A stretch of 64,000 nucleotides of DNA from Strigops habroptila (Eukaryota; Chordata; Aves; Psittaciformes; Psittacidae). Position 1 is the stretch's first letter; each line of letters opens with the position of its first letter. Of the stretch, positions 1 through 19,231 are shown in pieces. Made by a program: the position numbers and the translations under genes. Below the pieces are notes generated by a model. The model did no database searches. It was not told the origin of the DNA and saw nothing but the letters and a program-made list of their open reading frames with translations. Where the stretch lies: positions 10,829,761 to 10,893,760 of the forward strand of contig NC_044289.2 of the NCBI RefSeq assembly GCF_004027225.2, given 5' to 3'.

Positions 1-3000
1 CAACTCATGGGAACTGGTCAAACCCAAGATATCAGAGTCCAAACCTGACTGGTCTTTTGTCTTCTGAAAACGCCCTCCACCCCATTGTCTCTGCATTCCT
101 ATTTCTCGTCCTATTTCTCGATATAAAGTAGGGATTTTGTGAAGCTCACCAGCACTTCTAGTCTCAGCTTGGTGTACAGTATCTCACTGCTGCATTAGAA
201 AGGTAGGTTTGTGTTTACCATTTTACTTCAAAACACAAGAAAGACATTTTTACAAAGTGGTTTGGTACTTCATGCATCTGACTTCCAGTGGAAAAATGGT
301 GTCATGTCCCGGGCGACTTGTGCCTCCGGTGCTGGGTAAATGCCACTGCAGGATCCTTTCTCTTAGAAAACAACCAGTGTGTGTGCTGGGGATTTCTCTC
401 TCTTTTCTTTTTTTCCCTTCTGTCTTTATCTTACAGCTACTGTTTAAGGGTTGGGAAGTAAACTGAATAAAAGGGCAGGGCAAAGTTGGGTAATTCCTGT
501 GTGTAGCTCAAGCTGTAGTCGCATCAGAAGGGTCCCCGTACAGTTCATCCACTGACCTTAACATTGGTCTGTGTGTTAAAGCAGAAGTCAAAGACTGGAA
601 GCTGCTTCAGCTTCCCTGTTTTCTTCCAGAGAATTTGCAGCAAACGGAAACGTAATGTTAAAAGTGGCCTGTGGTCGTAGGGGATGTGAAAAGGCGGAGT
701 TTAGAGGGGTGGTAAAAGCATGTTGCCCGTGGCTGGTGTTTACACGTGCTTCTCCTGAGTTAGTTTTAGACTGTAGAAATGGAGGTGAGGAGCGAGGGAG
801 TTCCCCTTATTGAACTGTTGACATCCAGTGAGGCTGCCTCACACAGGGTCCTTGCTCCCTCTGTTGTCACACAGGAGAGAGCAGCTCCTTCCATGGGTGC
901 CTTGCAGCACTGCTGAGAGCCAGCTCACTCCATAGCGGATGGATGGCCCAGCCCTGTGAGCAGCCCCTCAGTGACAAATCTGAGGGAGTTGCCAGGGGTT
1001 TATACCCACAAAATTCGTCTGTTTCAGTGGGAGGTTTGACACGTTTGAGCCAAGCAGAGACTTTTCCACCCTTAAGTCGTGAAGCTGTTGCAGTTGCGGC
1101 CAGCCATATTTCCAGATGGGTAAAATTCCAGAGAAATGATGACGGATTTGACACATCTCAAATGATGACAGCAGAGGCGCTGACTTCCCTTTTAATTCCT
1201 TCCTTTAACAGACAAGGTCTCTGAACCTGGCCCACTTCACCGACATGTGCAGTGCTTGTTTCTCTCTGGCTGCATGTTTGGTTGGCTTTGCCTTCCTCCC
1301 CCGGCTCGTAACTCCCAGCTTCGTTCCTGCAGGAAAGATTAGGAAGGATAGGAAGTCGTCTGTGCAAAAAGCATCCCTGGCCAAAGTAAATAAAGGTCAC
1401 AAGATTAGGCTTCATCAGAACTTTAAGCCTGGCCCAAGCCAAACAAATGAGCTGTCATGCTTTGGTAAAAGCTCCAGTATGAGTGAACTGGCATGACTGC
1501 AGTAATGGTAAAGCAGTTAATAGGTTTTGCAATATGGAAGCTTAAAGTTTTGTTTTTAATGCTGCATTCCTGACAGTCAAGACTTGCACTGAACTTCAAC
1601 TGCTATTAATTTTGTGTGTTGGCCTTGCTTGCTACTATGCAAACACACTTCCCAAAGCACAGCAATGGAAGCAAAACAGCACCATGAGGCTGGCCTGCCC
1701 AAGAGAGCCATTATGGCACAGAAGAACAACATGGGATGGTAAGAAACACCCTGTTGCAGTGTGAACCCAGGTTTCTTGGCTGTTGACACACTGACTCTTT
1801 GAATGAATTATAGACCTGCTTTGAAAACACCTCTAGCTGTCCAAATGTCTACATAAAAACCACCAACAGAGCCATGGTGATGGACACCACAGCCCAGGCA
1901 CAGTCCAGAGCCCATTGGGGAAGTTGTTCACAAGAAAGGTTAATTGAACCAGTAAATGAGTGCCATCTCCCAAGTTTCCCTGTAAAGCGTAAGAGAGTAA
2001 TTTGCACTAAGGGCATTGGGAATTATCCTCTGGCATTGGCATTGGGCATTATCCTCTGGCTCTGGCACTGCCGTGTTACGCATCTCTGGAGATGTTAATC
2101 CCCCAAGCACTTTGTCCCCACCGTGCAGGTATGGGAACCAGCAGTGACAGGACTGCTGCTGTGCTGGGAGAAGTGTTGATGCTGTAAACCACACAAAGCT
2201 GCAGAGGTCTGCAGTGCTCTGATGTGTTCAATAATTACTCATTATAACCTACGTAAGAAAAAAAATCCCAAACCCCAAACCAACATGCATTTAAAGTCTT
2301 TATGGAACAAAAGCCAGGCTTTTAATATTGTTTTAATGTACTTGACAAAGCTTTAGCTTAGAGCTAAGGCCAGCCTCTTGTAAGTGTGCAAGGGTTGAGA
2401 CAGTTTAAAAACCAAAATATTTCTCCCAGTAGAGACCTTGCAGCTTATCAGGTAACTGCAGGCTGGATTTTGGCCATTTTTAACTGGGCATTAAAAGTCT
2501 TTTTTGACACTTGCTTTATTCCCCTACAATAGACCCTAACAGCTCCTCTGAGGCCTTCTACAGCCTGATGTGTAAAGTGTAATGGGGATTGGTTTAAAGA
2601 GTGGAATTTGACCTGAGAGAGATGTGAGTATTCAGGGACTACTTAGTCCTCAGCAGCACTTGGGGGCTTTTTAGTTTGTGGGGCATTTTATTACTCATTA
2701 GTGCTTCGGGATGCTGCACTCTACTCGTTAGCATGCTGTCCGGTGGCTTTCTCCATTTAAGCATTGCTGTGTTGTGGCAGAGCATATAGACCCTTCCTCC
2801 TCCTCCTTCTCTTCCTCCTCTTGCTCATGGAAGGAGGAGCTGGGCTTGGGGTTGCTTTGGAGGATCAGGGTGTCCCCAGGGGTGTTTGTCAGAAGGAGAG
2901 GATTGGGGAGTCTTGTTGGACATAAACATGACACCCATGGGTGTGGGGCAGCCCCTGGTGTTCACACAACCGTAATTATATGAACAGGAGACCAAAGCAT

Positions 3001-6000
3001 GCCCCCAGGGAAGCTCTTCATGCTGGTGGGACTCTTGCAGAATTCCAGTTCAAAGCTACTTATGAAAGCAGGCCAGAGAGGTCCTTGTTTCAGCCTTGTC
3101 CTTCTGCTCCTCCTCGTCCTTGTGGGAAAACCAGGAGCAAAGAGCAAGTTGGTCACCCAAGCCAAGCCCTCAGCTCCCTGCTGCTGGCTGTGTCCCTGAG
3201 AAAGCCCAGCCCTACAGCAGCCACCACTGGAAGCAGAGGGGGATGCCGTGCTGCTGGCAAGCTCTCCATTATTTTCCATCTCTGTGAAACAAGCCTGCAT
3301 GAAGCTGCCAAAAGTCTTGCCCTGCCCTGTGCTGCCACTTTCTTGCTTTACAGTACTAGCGAGTTGTGGAGATGTGGTTGTTCCTCTTGCATGGCCACAG
3401 CCATCCTCCTAGGCAGGGCTGCATGGTGAAGGGGATGAGATGGGCTCAGGGGTGGTGGTAGTCTTTCTCACTTTTACTTTTCCCCTTAGCTTAAATTATT
3501 CCCAGACGTGTGAACTCGGCAAACAAGGATCAAGTTTTCTCCACAAGGCAAGGTTTACTCCAGGCCTGGAATAGTGCCTGAGCTTCCCAGCGGTCAGGAA
3601 AAAGCTTGCAGGGAGCACATGAGTGATTCCTTTTGTATTTTCCACCCATCAGGAAAAGCTGCATCTGAAAAAATAATAGCTGAACTGGAAAATAAAATTA
3701 GACAAGTCTGAACAAATATGGAAACCATCCCTGACCTGGTATTGGAAAAGAGTCTCAAATGCTAGAAAGGAGAGAAGCAGAAAGAGGGATTGGATAAGTT
3801 TTGGCATCTGTCAGGAATATGGAAGGAATTATTTCATTCTTTTTCCCCATCTATTTGTTCTCTATATGGCACTCTGTGTGGTTAACCCTCTCTCTTTGTC
3901 ATAAATATATGTGGCAGAGACAAGGGTTTTTTTCAGAGGTCCCAACCAAACCATCTGTTTTGCATCTGTGGTTTTGCATATGTAAATATTATTATTAATA
4001 GTAGCAAAAAGCAATCATAATGGCAGCAGGAATAGAAACACTATTAATAGTCACAGTACTGACGTTTTTATTTGTATTGCTGCAGGAGGTCACATCATGC
4101 ACCAACTCAGCTGTGAGTTTGAGCAAGAGCAAAAGGGTGGTTGTTACCCCCAGGAGCTGTCACCGAGCACCGGCACCCTCAGGGGTCTGGTGCCAGGATT
4201 GTCATGGTGGGACTATGGTGTCTGAGCATGAGGATTTCCCCCAGACCCTCGCAGAGGACTTTTCCAAGGGGAAATAGCTCCTGACAACTGCCAGCTCCTT
4301 GCAGCTCCTGCCATCATAGCAAGGAGAAAACAATCCCCTGTGGGGAAAGCTCAGCTCAGTGCCTCAAAAGTACCCTGGAGACAACTGGAAAAACTCTCTA
4401 TTAAAGATAATTATGTGATTCCTGCTTATCCAGAGACTGAATTTGTCTTGGTAGGTCCTGGGACAGAGCGGTGGTTTCTGCATTGCCTAGTACTGCACCT
4501 GAGGTCTCACTCCCAGCCCAAGGTATCTTGTCTCCATAAGGACGACAGGCTTTTCTTGGTGGGTGACCTGTCAGAGCAACTCACCCTGCAAACCATCAGC
4601 ATCCAGATGGTTGGGGAGACCTTATCTTTCTGTCCCTGCTTTACTCCTATGATTAAATGTGACAGCAACTCTCCTACTAACTCAATAAGCAGAGGGAAGA
4701 CCTCAGGGCTGGGGGAGCTCAGGCCAGAGGCAGAAGCAGTAGCAAGAAGGCCAGGTAAAGCAGGAAGAACCAGGGCACAAGCTATAGATACCAAAGATGG
4801 GGAGCTTGGAGGTGCTGGAAGAAGCGCTTTAGAGAGATGCAGCGGAAGGAGGAAGCCCCCACTGCATTCTAGGCTTGGGTCTGATCCACTCAGCGCTGGG
4901 AAACACACAAGCTAAGAAAACACATCTCAATGCACCCTTCTCCTTCCAGATTCTTCCCGGGTTGAGCTGGTATCTTTGTTTCTATACGAAGAATGTTTTT
5001 TGTTCAGCTCTGGTTGTTTTGCTGGATCTGTAGTGCATTAAACAGCCCATCTTCTGGTTTGTATTTTTTCCAGTTATCGTATTTCATGTATCCTGGCTCC
5101 TTTCATCCAGCCCTGTATCCCCCCAAGCAGAGACTAAGCAGGATCCAGCCCCTGAGCTTGCTGCCTTCATGTGCACAAGAGGGACACGGACCCCCATCCC
5201 ACATTTCTCTGCTGAGTTGTGGGAGTATTTGCAGCAGGGACTGACACCTTTCTCTGTTTTTAGTGTTACCTAGATCGCGTTACCATGGCTGGAGCTTGAG
5301 GACTCGGTGATGGTACATGCTGCCCCTCGAACTTTGCATTGCCTGTGTGCAAGCTGGTTTCTGAAGTCAGTCTGGACCAACAGTAACAAGCCAAGGTTTG
5401 TACATATTTCTTACGTCATTCAGATTTTGACTACAGCACACTACAGGAGACAAGTAAGAGGGGGTGGCTTGTCAGTGCTTTTTAAAAGTCAGCCCTACCA
5501 GTGCACTGTAACTTCACATAAAATCTCCTGCAATTCAGTGCAGAGTGTCCCCGCTCCTGACACCTCCCAGCCCATCCCTGTGCGGGTCTGCAGACCCTGG
5601 GACAGATAAAATGCTTCTGTTTCTCTTGGAAATCTTTGTTGACAGGCACAAGAAAAAAATCCTAATCAGGTTAAAAAGGGAATATCTAATAGTGAATATC
5701 TAATTCACTTCCTGCTCCGGTGGAGTACAGAGCCCAGGGCAGTGGCTTTTGCAGCTATTTCCCTTGCAGCAGGGAGGAGATGAGGACCTGGGGGAGCACC
5801 AGGAGGAGCGTAGGGCTGCCAGGCAGCACCCAACAGGCACCCTGCAGGGAAGGTGCAGCAGAGGACTCAGGCAGGCCTGCAGAGGACCCCAAATTGGACA
5901 CCCAACCTGCTCTGAGGAGCTTTCTGTGAGCTGACCAACAATCAGGGCTAGCCCCTCACTTTCCTCCCTATTGTCTGACCAAAAGAGCTGGAAAACAAAT

Positions 6001-7384
6001 AACAGGATAAGGATTATCTACATGCTTATGTTGTGCGTTGCCCCACTTGTTATATGCCAGTCTTTCTGCTAAAAACAGTCTCCCTGAGCACAAACACAAC
6101 TTTGAGGAAATTCAAGCTTTGAGCCTGTCCAGTATCAGCTTCTGATTGTGTCCCTGATGCCTTCTGATCCGGTAGCTGCTCAAAAGCATTGTTCTCCTTT
6201 TGTAGGCAAGGCCTGAGAGCAGGTTTCCATTTGAGCAGGTTGATTTACACAGTCCCCAGGTCAGAGCCCTGTTTCACAAGCCATCGAGAGCGTTGGTCTT
6301 CACACCCACCATAAGACTCTTGCTGTGTATGCTCAAGGAAGGGGGCACAGCCCGAAACAGCTCTGTTCAACCCTATGCAATCCCCCCTATCATGGCTGTG
6401 CTCCTTTTACAACCACCTCCCTTGGGACACAGTGCCCTTGTCCCCACCCCAACTCCTCCTGAAGACTTTCCCATTTTCCAAGTGATTCTCAGCTAATCTT
6501 TTCCTACCCACTTAGAGCAGCAAGTGGTGCCTGTGGGTGGGCTGAGGCTGGCGGGGGTCTCCTGACCGGCAGCAATTATCCAGCAGCAACTTGGGGCAAG
6601 GGGGAGCAGGGAAGCCACTGCATAATCCGGCCTGGGCTGGATGGGTGCCTGGATCATTTCAGCGCTGCTTGGTGTGTTCAGACGATGCTCATGCTCTGCA
6701 GCGAACCCGCCTCCTCAGAAAGCTCATGGCACAGGCATCTGTCACCGAAACCTGTCTGCATGAAAGGCTGTCTGCACAACTGGGGGAAAAAAGAAAGGCA
6801 TGACAGCACAATTAGTGAGAGCAAATGAAAGGCTGTTTGAAGAGGAGGAGGGAGGAAAGGGGAGAGCTGCATAAATCCCTGGTGGGGTTTTGGGCTTGAC
6901 ATCAAAACCCCTTAACAGTGTATTACTTCAGCCCCCAATGTGGACAGATGTTGAGCTGTGGCTCAAAGGAAGTCAGAAATCTTTCCTTAGAAAAAATTTG
7001 TCTAGGAAACTAAAGAAAATATTGTGAAAGAAAAGGAAATAAAAGCCCACTAAAGAAGATTTATCACTGCCTCAAGCATTTCTGTATCCTCTAGTCTTAT
7101 GAGGTCTCGGCCTCAGGGGAGAGAGAAAGAGAAACAGCCTGTTGCTGTGTTAATGGGTCACAAATTCAGAGCAGGGACATGTTTGTCCAGTCAGAGGATG
7201 ATGGAAGGAGCCAGCTCACCCAACCAATGACTCCTTCGACCCGTGCTAACCCCAGACAGCTTTCAGAGGCCTCTGGCACCAGCCTGCAGCATTCCCTGGC
7301 ACATCCATCCCAGCTGCCCTTTTTGCCCACTCGCTTTTGCAAGGTTCTTCTGGAGCCCTTTGTCAGCAGCAAAACATTTTAGTT
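1..7384. other. Gene-poor flank left of SLC2A10
   Basis: I see no gene that I can support here. Open frames on both strands are short, overlap each other, and lack splice-linked neighbours or recognisable domains. A 26-bp tandem duplication lies at 2,012-2,063. By human synteny the next gene on this side would be EYA2 on the minus strand, but I found none of its conserved phosphatase-domain exons in the window, so it presumably begins further left. Confidence 0.6.
2012..2063. repeat. 26-bp tandem duplication
   Basis: Two adjacent copies (2,012-2,037 and 2,038-2,063) share the core GGCATTGGGNATTATCCTCT and then GG. They differ at one base in the middle and at the last few bases. It is a simple local duplication in intergenic DNA with no sign of function. 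Confidence 0.8.
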
Positions 7385-7399
7385 CCTAAAAGAGCTTAA

Positions 7400-8830
7400 C
7401 ATCATCCACAAACTTGGAGGTTCTGCTGCCTGCTCCCTTTCCAATGCCACAAATGAAGGTGCTGAATAAAACCAGACCAAGCACAGATTCTTGGGCAACC
7501 CTGTTGCTGAAGCTCATGTGTCCTTAAAGCCTGTCTGCTAAACACTGCACTTTGCTACCTACAAGGCAGGAATATCCTTTAGCTAGGTTTCCATCCATAA
7601 AAGGACAGCTGTTTGAATTCCATGGCAATGTAAATCTTTAAAAATAATTTTGCCAAAATCTCTTTGTAAATGTCCTTCTGTTGTCTGTTGGGTTCTCCCT
7701 GCTCATGCATATGTTGATACTTTCCTATCATCCCAGCATACTCACAAGGCAGCTTCCCATCCTTGGCAGCCGCATCCGCTGGCTCTTTCCCACCTGTCTG
7801 TCTGCCTCTGCTCACTGCTGAGACCCAACCACCCTGGTAGGGATGGAGGTGACACCCCTGCAGCTCCCAGGGTCCCCTTCTAGAGCTTGGTTTGTAGGTG
7901 GGAGCTATGCCAGCAGCCTGCCAGTCCTCTGGTGCAGTAGCCATTTGTAACACCACATTGGGCTAATTTGTTAACTTATGGGCTACAAAGAATGAACCTA
8001 GTGTGAGGGTCTCCCAGATGCTTGCAGCAGTGAAGACCAACACACAGTTGTGCCTACGCTGCCTTGCCATGCCCCATCCTTTTTGGTACCCCATTACACC
8101 TTTGTGTTGAGCAATGGCTCCTTAGCCAGCTTCTTGCTTCTGATATATCTAAAGAAACTTTAAAAATATCTTTACAAGGAGCTCTTCATGCTCTTTTTTA
8201 GCTCTTTTAATTCTCTGTCTACACTTTACTTGCTGTGTTTTATAGGTTTTCCTTTTCTCCTCATGTGGGAAACCTTTCCACTTTTAAAACACTGACCTTC
8301 TCTCTGTGATACCTCCTTAACCTTAGCAGTGAGTCAGGCAGGGTGTTTTTTAGGACCTCTTAGTTCTTTCTGAGTTGTGGCACATGTTGTACTTGGGCTT
8401 TAATAGAGCATTTTTTTAATCGCCTCCAGACTGCTTGCAGGCTCTTGCTCTCTGTCTGTTCCTTTTTGGTTTGTTGTTATTGACTAATCGCCTTCTTTTT
8501 TCATAGTTCCCTTTCTTGAAATTGTAGAGCCACGCGCTGGATTTATTTGGTGTGCTCTCTCCCACTACAGCATTAAATTGGTTGTTTTGTGGTCACTAGC
8601 AGAGAACAGCTCTCCTACAAACACCTTGTGAAGCAGGTCCTGTGCACCACTCCCCACCAACCCCAGAACAGCAGCCCTCCTTGCAGCTTCCAGCACTGCT
8701 TGGTCCAGGAGACTCATTATTGTATCCCAAACCACTGTTTTTCTTCCTGATGGATCACTGGGCTGACCAGTTTCTCTAATCTCATTTTGTATTTGCTGAT
8801 TGTTTCCTTTACCCTGATCAGGGGTCAGTA
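7400..8830 (-). mobile_element. Decayed CR1-type LINE, ORF2 fragment
   Basis: Read on the minus strand, broken frames give pieces of a CR1-clade ORF2 protein in the right order. Around 8,710-8,570 is the end of the endonuclease, with an LDQAVLE...SDHKTTN stretch resembling the family's LD...SDH block. Around 8,540-8,150 is a lysine/arginine-rich linker (a KKEHEEL stretch near 8,180). Around 7,940-7,830 is a reverse transcriptase start, APEDWQAAGIAP followed in a shifted frame by DPGSCRGVTSIP, which matches the family's PEDW...DPGNYRPVSLTSIP. Many stops and frameshifts show it is long dead. The outer limits are approximate and the subfamily cannot be told by eye. Confidence 0.75.
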
Positions 8831-8839
8831 ACACAGTCC

Positions 8840-11425
8840 TGGCCCTATATTTTTCCTATTGGAATCTGAGGTTCTCCCATCTTGAGAAATCTGCATTGGT
8901 ACTGGGGTTGTCATTCAGGGTGACCAGAAAGCCTGGCATTATCTTACTACTTTTAAACTCCTGGTACAGAGGCAGAAGCACCTCTAAGTTTTGCCGTTGC
9001 TTGGTTGTTTAATACTGTTTCTGTGGGTCTGCCAGTACTGTATAAACTCACCTTATTCATTGCAGCTGCATCATTTATTTCCCTGCTGCTCTTACCCTGG
9101 ATACTGGCCACATCCTCCTCACAAGGGGTGCAAGTCTGAATTTCTACACCCACTGACTTTCCCTCAGCTTCTCATTTAAACATTCCTTTATGGCTTTTCC
9201 ATCTTCTAGTGTCACCAGCCCAGCTCTGCTACGGTGGAGGTGCAGGACCCCATGACACGAGCTGGCAGGTTCAGGATGGTCTTCCTGGCAGGAATCCCTT
9301 CCCGGGTGCGTATACCCTCTCATCACAAGGGCTACAAGCGCAGAGGTGGGACTCTGCCCTGCAGCATCCCGGAGGCACTCCCAGCACCTCCTCTTCTATT
9401 GCCCCACGCTTGCTGCAAGCACAGACACCCCAACACAGCATGTTCTGTGTGACGAGCTGGGCAGCCCCTTGCAGATTCCTCTTGCTTCATGGGCTGAAGC
9501 TGTGGGGTTTGGAAAGTTGCATCCTCATTTTCTGAAAAAGCAGGAAAGACAAGCCCTCCTACCCCGGACTTATTAATCCTCCTTACCATAAGCTAACTTT
9601 CAGCTTTCTATACCATCACCCACAGAGCCTAGCCATGTCAGTAGCCCTGTTTGCTGTTTCCAGAGCTAACTTGCTCCCCTCAACACAGCCCCAGCAGCCA
9701 GCCAGACCCTTGACCCGAGCACCCTGGGAGGTCCAAGGGTCCCCATCCTCTCCCCATCCCTTTGGTCCCCAGGGCAGGCCCAGCTTCCTGCCCACCCCCA
9801 AGCAGGGGTGCCCCTGAATTCCCATTCCCATCTCCCTTCTTTCCAGGCTCTATCAAGCCTGGAGGCACAGTAGGGGGGGGCAGAGGCACCCCAGATATGT
9901 GGAGCGGGGGGTCCCTCAGGCTCAGACCTGTGTCAGAGGGTGAGGTGGGCTGAGATTTAGGTCATGGTGGGGGGGTGTTTGTCTGTCTGCCTCCCCAGGG
10001 TGACCCCTCGGTGGCGGGGAGGGCCGGCAGGGCAGTGCGCGGTGCCGGGGTGCCCTCTCGCGGCGCTCTCGGCGCGGTGCACCCCGCTCCGGGGCTGGAG
10101 GGCGCTGGAAGGACGCTGGTCGCAGGCGGAGAGTGGTCCCAGCCCGTGAGGACAAACTGCCCTTGAGCTCAGCTGTCCCTTCGCGGAACCCCGCCTTCAT
10201 CCAAACATATAGGCGTGCGTGCAAGCATCCCCCTGGCTCCTATGCCTCTCAGCCAGGAATCCCCCGGTGAATGTGCGACCCTCGTCACAGTCTAGCGCCA
10301 TGAGCTAGAGGCTGATTTTTAGCTCCTGGGACAGCACCAATGCTTTTTTCCCCAGTAAATCAGAGTCATCCCTGATGCAGCCCAGTATTCATGAGCGTTT
10401 TTACATGATAAGAGCATCTGGTTATTGTTTTATAGGTGTCTTTGTGTGTCTTGGGATGACAACATCTGCAGTGCACGAGGGACTTCAGAAACGCCAAATT
10501 CCAGCTGCAGCAGAGGTGCTGGGGGGAGGTCGATGCAGACGTGGGTGAGGAAGGCTGTGGGTGACTCCCATTACTCAGTGGGAATAAGAAAACACATCCC
10601 AAAAGTGGTTCAGGCAGACACCTGACAGCCACAAGCTGAATTACAGCCAAGGGCAGATAATTTTCCAGCGCTTTGAGACAGGGGTTTGGGTGACATGGCC
10701 ACATCTGTGGGTTTGTCCCTGTAATGCCAACCAGGTAGCCCAGCGTAGCAGCCACTGGTCCCCAAGCAGCTGCATTTTCAGGGGAAAACACTAAGTTTTG
10801 GGAGTTGGTTCCTTTGCGGGTTCAAAAGAGGCAAGGCTGGCTGTCCAGCAGGATATCAGCTCCTCCTCTCTCACAAGGTTTTGGGAGTGAGTATGGTATT
10901 AGTAGGGTGGGGTTTTTATAATGAAGATGTGTCAGGAGGTGTGAATTAATCAAAGAATGTCCAGTTGTAAGAGGCAGAAAACTTGGTGATGTTTTCATGA
11001 AGGTACCTCAATGTTGTATGCATTTTTGTACTTGTAAACCCTGGTCATGAATGCAAGCTAGGCTCTGTGTACATAAGAAGCAGCCAAACATGCACGAGAT
11101 GGACTTCTACTTTTGTGCAGGCACAGGCCTTGGGCAGTCAGGTGGGTGAGCTGCTGGATCTTGACCCTTTTGGAAATGGTGAAGCAGCACTCATGCTGCC
11201 TCTGCTGAAACAGAGCATTTATCTGCATTAGCTCCCAGCTCAGACTCCTGGCTCCTACATGAAAGTTACAGAGGGTAACAATATTAATGTATGCTGCTGT
11301 TTGACGCATTCCTCCTGCGATGCTGTGCCCTCTGTAAAGCATCAAGTATTTCAAAGAACTGGAAAATAATACATCTTGCTCACAAATGAATCAGTGCACA
11401 GACAGAGAGCATTGCCAGCAAAAGT
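8840..11425. other. Intergenic DNA downstream of SLC2A10
   Basis: No gene is recognised. The left part could be further decayed LINE sequence, but the match fades above 8,840. Several overlapping open frames at 9,200-10,200 reflect high GC content. The most CpG-rich portion is described separately. Confidence 0.5.
9985..10170. other. Small orphan CpG-rich patch
   Basis: About 180 bases are rich in CpG (repeated GCGC, GGCG and CGCGG words) and stand out from CpG-poor surroundings. No exon, start codon in good context or splice donor could be tied to it. It could be a small promoter or distal regulatory island, or simply a GC-rich stretch. Confidence 0.45.
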
Positions 11426-11430
11426 TGTGC

Positions 11431-11436
11431 TTTAAT
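11431..11436 (-). terminator. SLC2A10: Possible SLC2A10 polyadenylation signal (ATTAAA)
   Basis: ATTAAA on the minus strand lies about 280 bases beyond the proposed SLC2A10 stop codon. It is the first good hexamer variant I noticed downstream. A single hexamer is weak evidence and the true 3' UTR may be longer. Confidence 0.35.
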
Positions 11437-11714
11437 TCCTGTGTACAAAACCATTAATCCCTTAAATGATAGGTGATAAAAAACAAAACCAAACCAAACC
11501 AGGAAAAATAAAAGATATCAAAGCAAAGACATATTCCCTGCCTGGGACCAACGATTCTTCAAGAGCCCAAAGGACAGCTATTGGCATGTCCCGAGATCTA
11601 AGGCATAGCGGGGAGAACCGTCTCTGAGCCGGGGTCACCAGTTAAAGGCCATGGAAAAGAACCGTCCGATGGCGCAGCCTGCTCCTCTCTTCACGGCGAT
11701 GCTGTGGGCACATT

Positions 11715-17826
<6,112 letters not shown>

Positions 17827-18090
17827 GGCGCGGCGGACGCGGAACGGGGCGGAGCGGAGCGGTCGGGGTCCGGCGGCCGGAGCGGGACCGCGCAGCGCCA
17901 CGTCCCTGCCGCGCAGCCTCCCGGCCAGGCAGCCTGGGGCTTGTAGTCGCCCTGCCCGCCCCCCGCCGGGGTGCGCGCGGCCCCGGGGAGCCGGAGCGCG
18001 GTGAGTGAGCCGGGCGGGACGCGGAACCCGGGACCCCTCCGTGCGGCTCCGGTTTGCCGGCGCAGGGGGGCCGGGGACGTGTGACCGGAG

Positions 18091-18824
18091 GGGTAATTGC
18101 GAACTGGGATAGAAACGAGGATGTGGCAGGGTATGGCTTCGGTTGCTGGAATGACAGCTCTGTCCCTAGGCTATCGCACTTGATATCTCCTCACTGACCG
18201 CAGATCCCCTCTCATGCGGAGCTTCACCCTTCTAGATTAGAAAGTCTCTAGAAAGCCCACAAGAGATTGACAGTTTTCGGTAGTTCTTAGGTAGCTTGGC
18301 TGGAAAGGCAAAGAAAGGCTGCTGGGAAATGAGCGACCATTTCAAAGCTAAAAAAAGAGCAGCATGACCGAGTTTGTACTCTCAACTTTCTCCAGAGTCT
18401 CTCCAGCTTATCTCCTTCCCTTTGAACCGTGCTCTATTAGGCGAAGCGTTTCAGCATTCAGCTTCCCTTGCAATTAACATTCTCTTTCTGCTGAGTGGAA
18501 CAGAAACCTTTCGGCTGCATAAAAAACACTGGGACATGCACTTGGATGCAAGGGGGTTTTTTCTGAGTCTGAGCCTAAACTTACATATCCAGAAGTCGAG
18601 TTTGCAAAACACAGATTTTGCAGAACTAGATAGGCCTAGAAGTGCTTTCAAAACTCTGTAACACAACACAAACATTCTCCATGGGTCCTCTTCATGCAGA
18701 CTGCAGTTGTACATGTGGTGTTCAGAAGATTGCTGTAACCTAGTCGATGTGGGGACCAGCACAGGGAAGATGTGCTGTCTCAGGCCTGGGGTGGGCTTGC
18801 ACCCAGAGTCATGCAACAGGGACC
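18091..18824. other. Spacer upstream of SLC2A10 promoter
   Basis: Nothing recognisable: no repeat family, no coding signal and no strong regulatory motif beyond the edge of the CpG island. Confidence 0.5.
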
Positions 18825-19231
18825 AACGCGGAGAAGACAGGCTGAGAGAGCTGGGGTTGTTCAGCCTGGAGAAGAGAAGGCTCTAGGAGACCTTAGGGCG
18901 GGTTCCAGTGCCTGAAGGGAATGACAAGAAATCTGGAGAGGGACTTTTTATAAGAGCAGGACAAGGGGGAATGGCTTTAACCTGACAGGGGGAAGATTTA
19001 GATTAGATCTTAGGAAGAAGTTCTTATCTGTGAGGGTGCTGAGGCGCTGGCACAGATTGCCCAGAGAAGCTGTGGCTGCCCCATCCCTGGCAGTGTTCAA
19101 GACCAGGTTGGACACAGGGGCTTGGAGCAACCTGCTCTAGTGGAAGGTGTCCCTGCCCATGGCAGGGGTTGGAACTGGATGAGCTTTAAGGTCCCTTCCA
19201 ACCCAAACTGTTCTGTGATTCTATGATTCTA
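18825..19231 (+). mobile_element. CR1 LINE 3' end, 5'-truncated
   Basis: The sequence runs through the standard avian CR1 3' region. It starts near GGTTGTTCAGCCTGGAGAAG (18,856), then GGAAATGG-like, GGAAGAAGTTCTT, CCATCCCTGGCAGTGTTCAA and AAGGTCCCTTCCAACCCAAA, and it ends with the terminal repeat ATTCTATGATTCT. 5' truncation is normal for CR1. It lies in the SLC2A10-TP53RK spacer and is fairly intact, so younger than the ORF2 relic at 7.4-8.8 kb. Confidence 0.95.

Noticed and set aside
2774-2983. Serine-rich short frame at 2.8 kb
   Set aside because: It comes from a local TCC-rich stretch; no start context, domain or partner exon.
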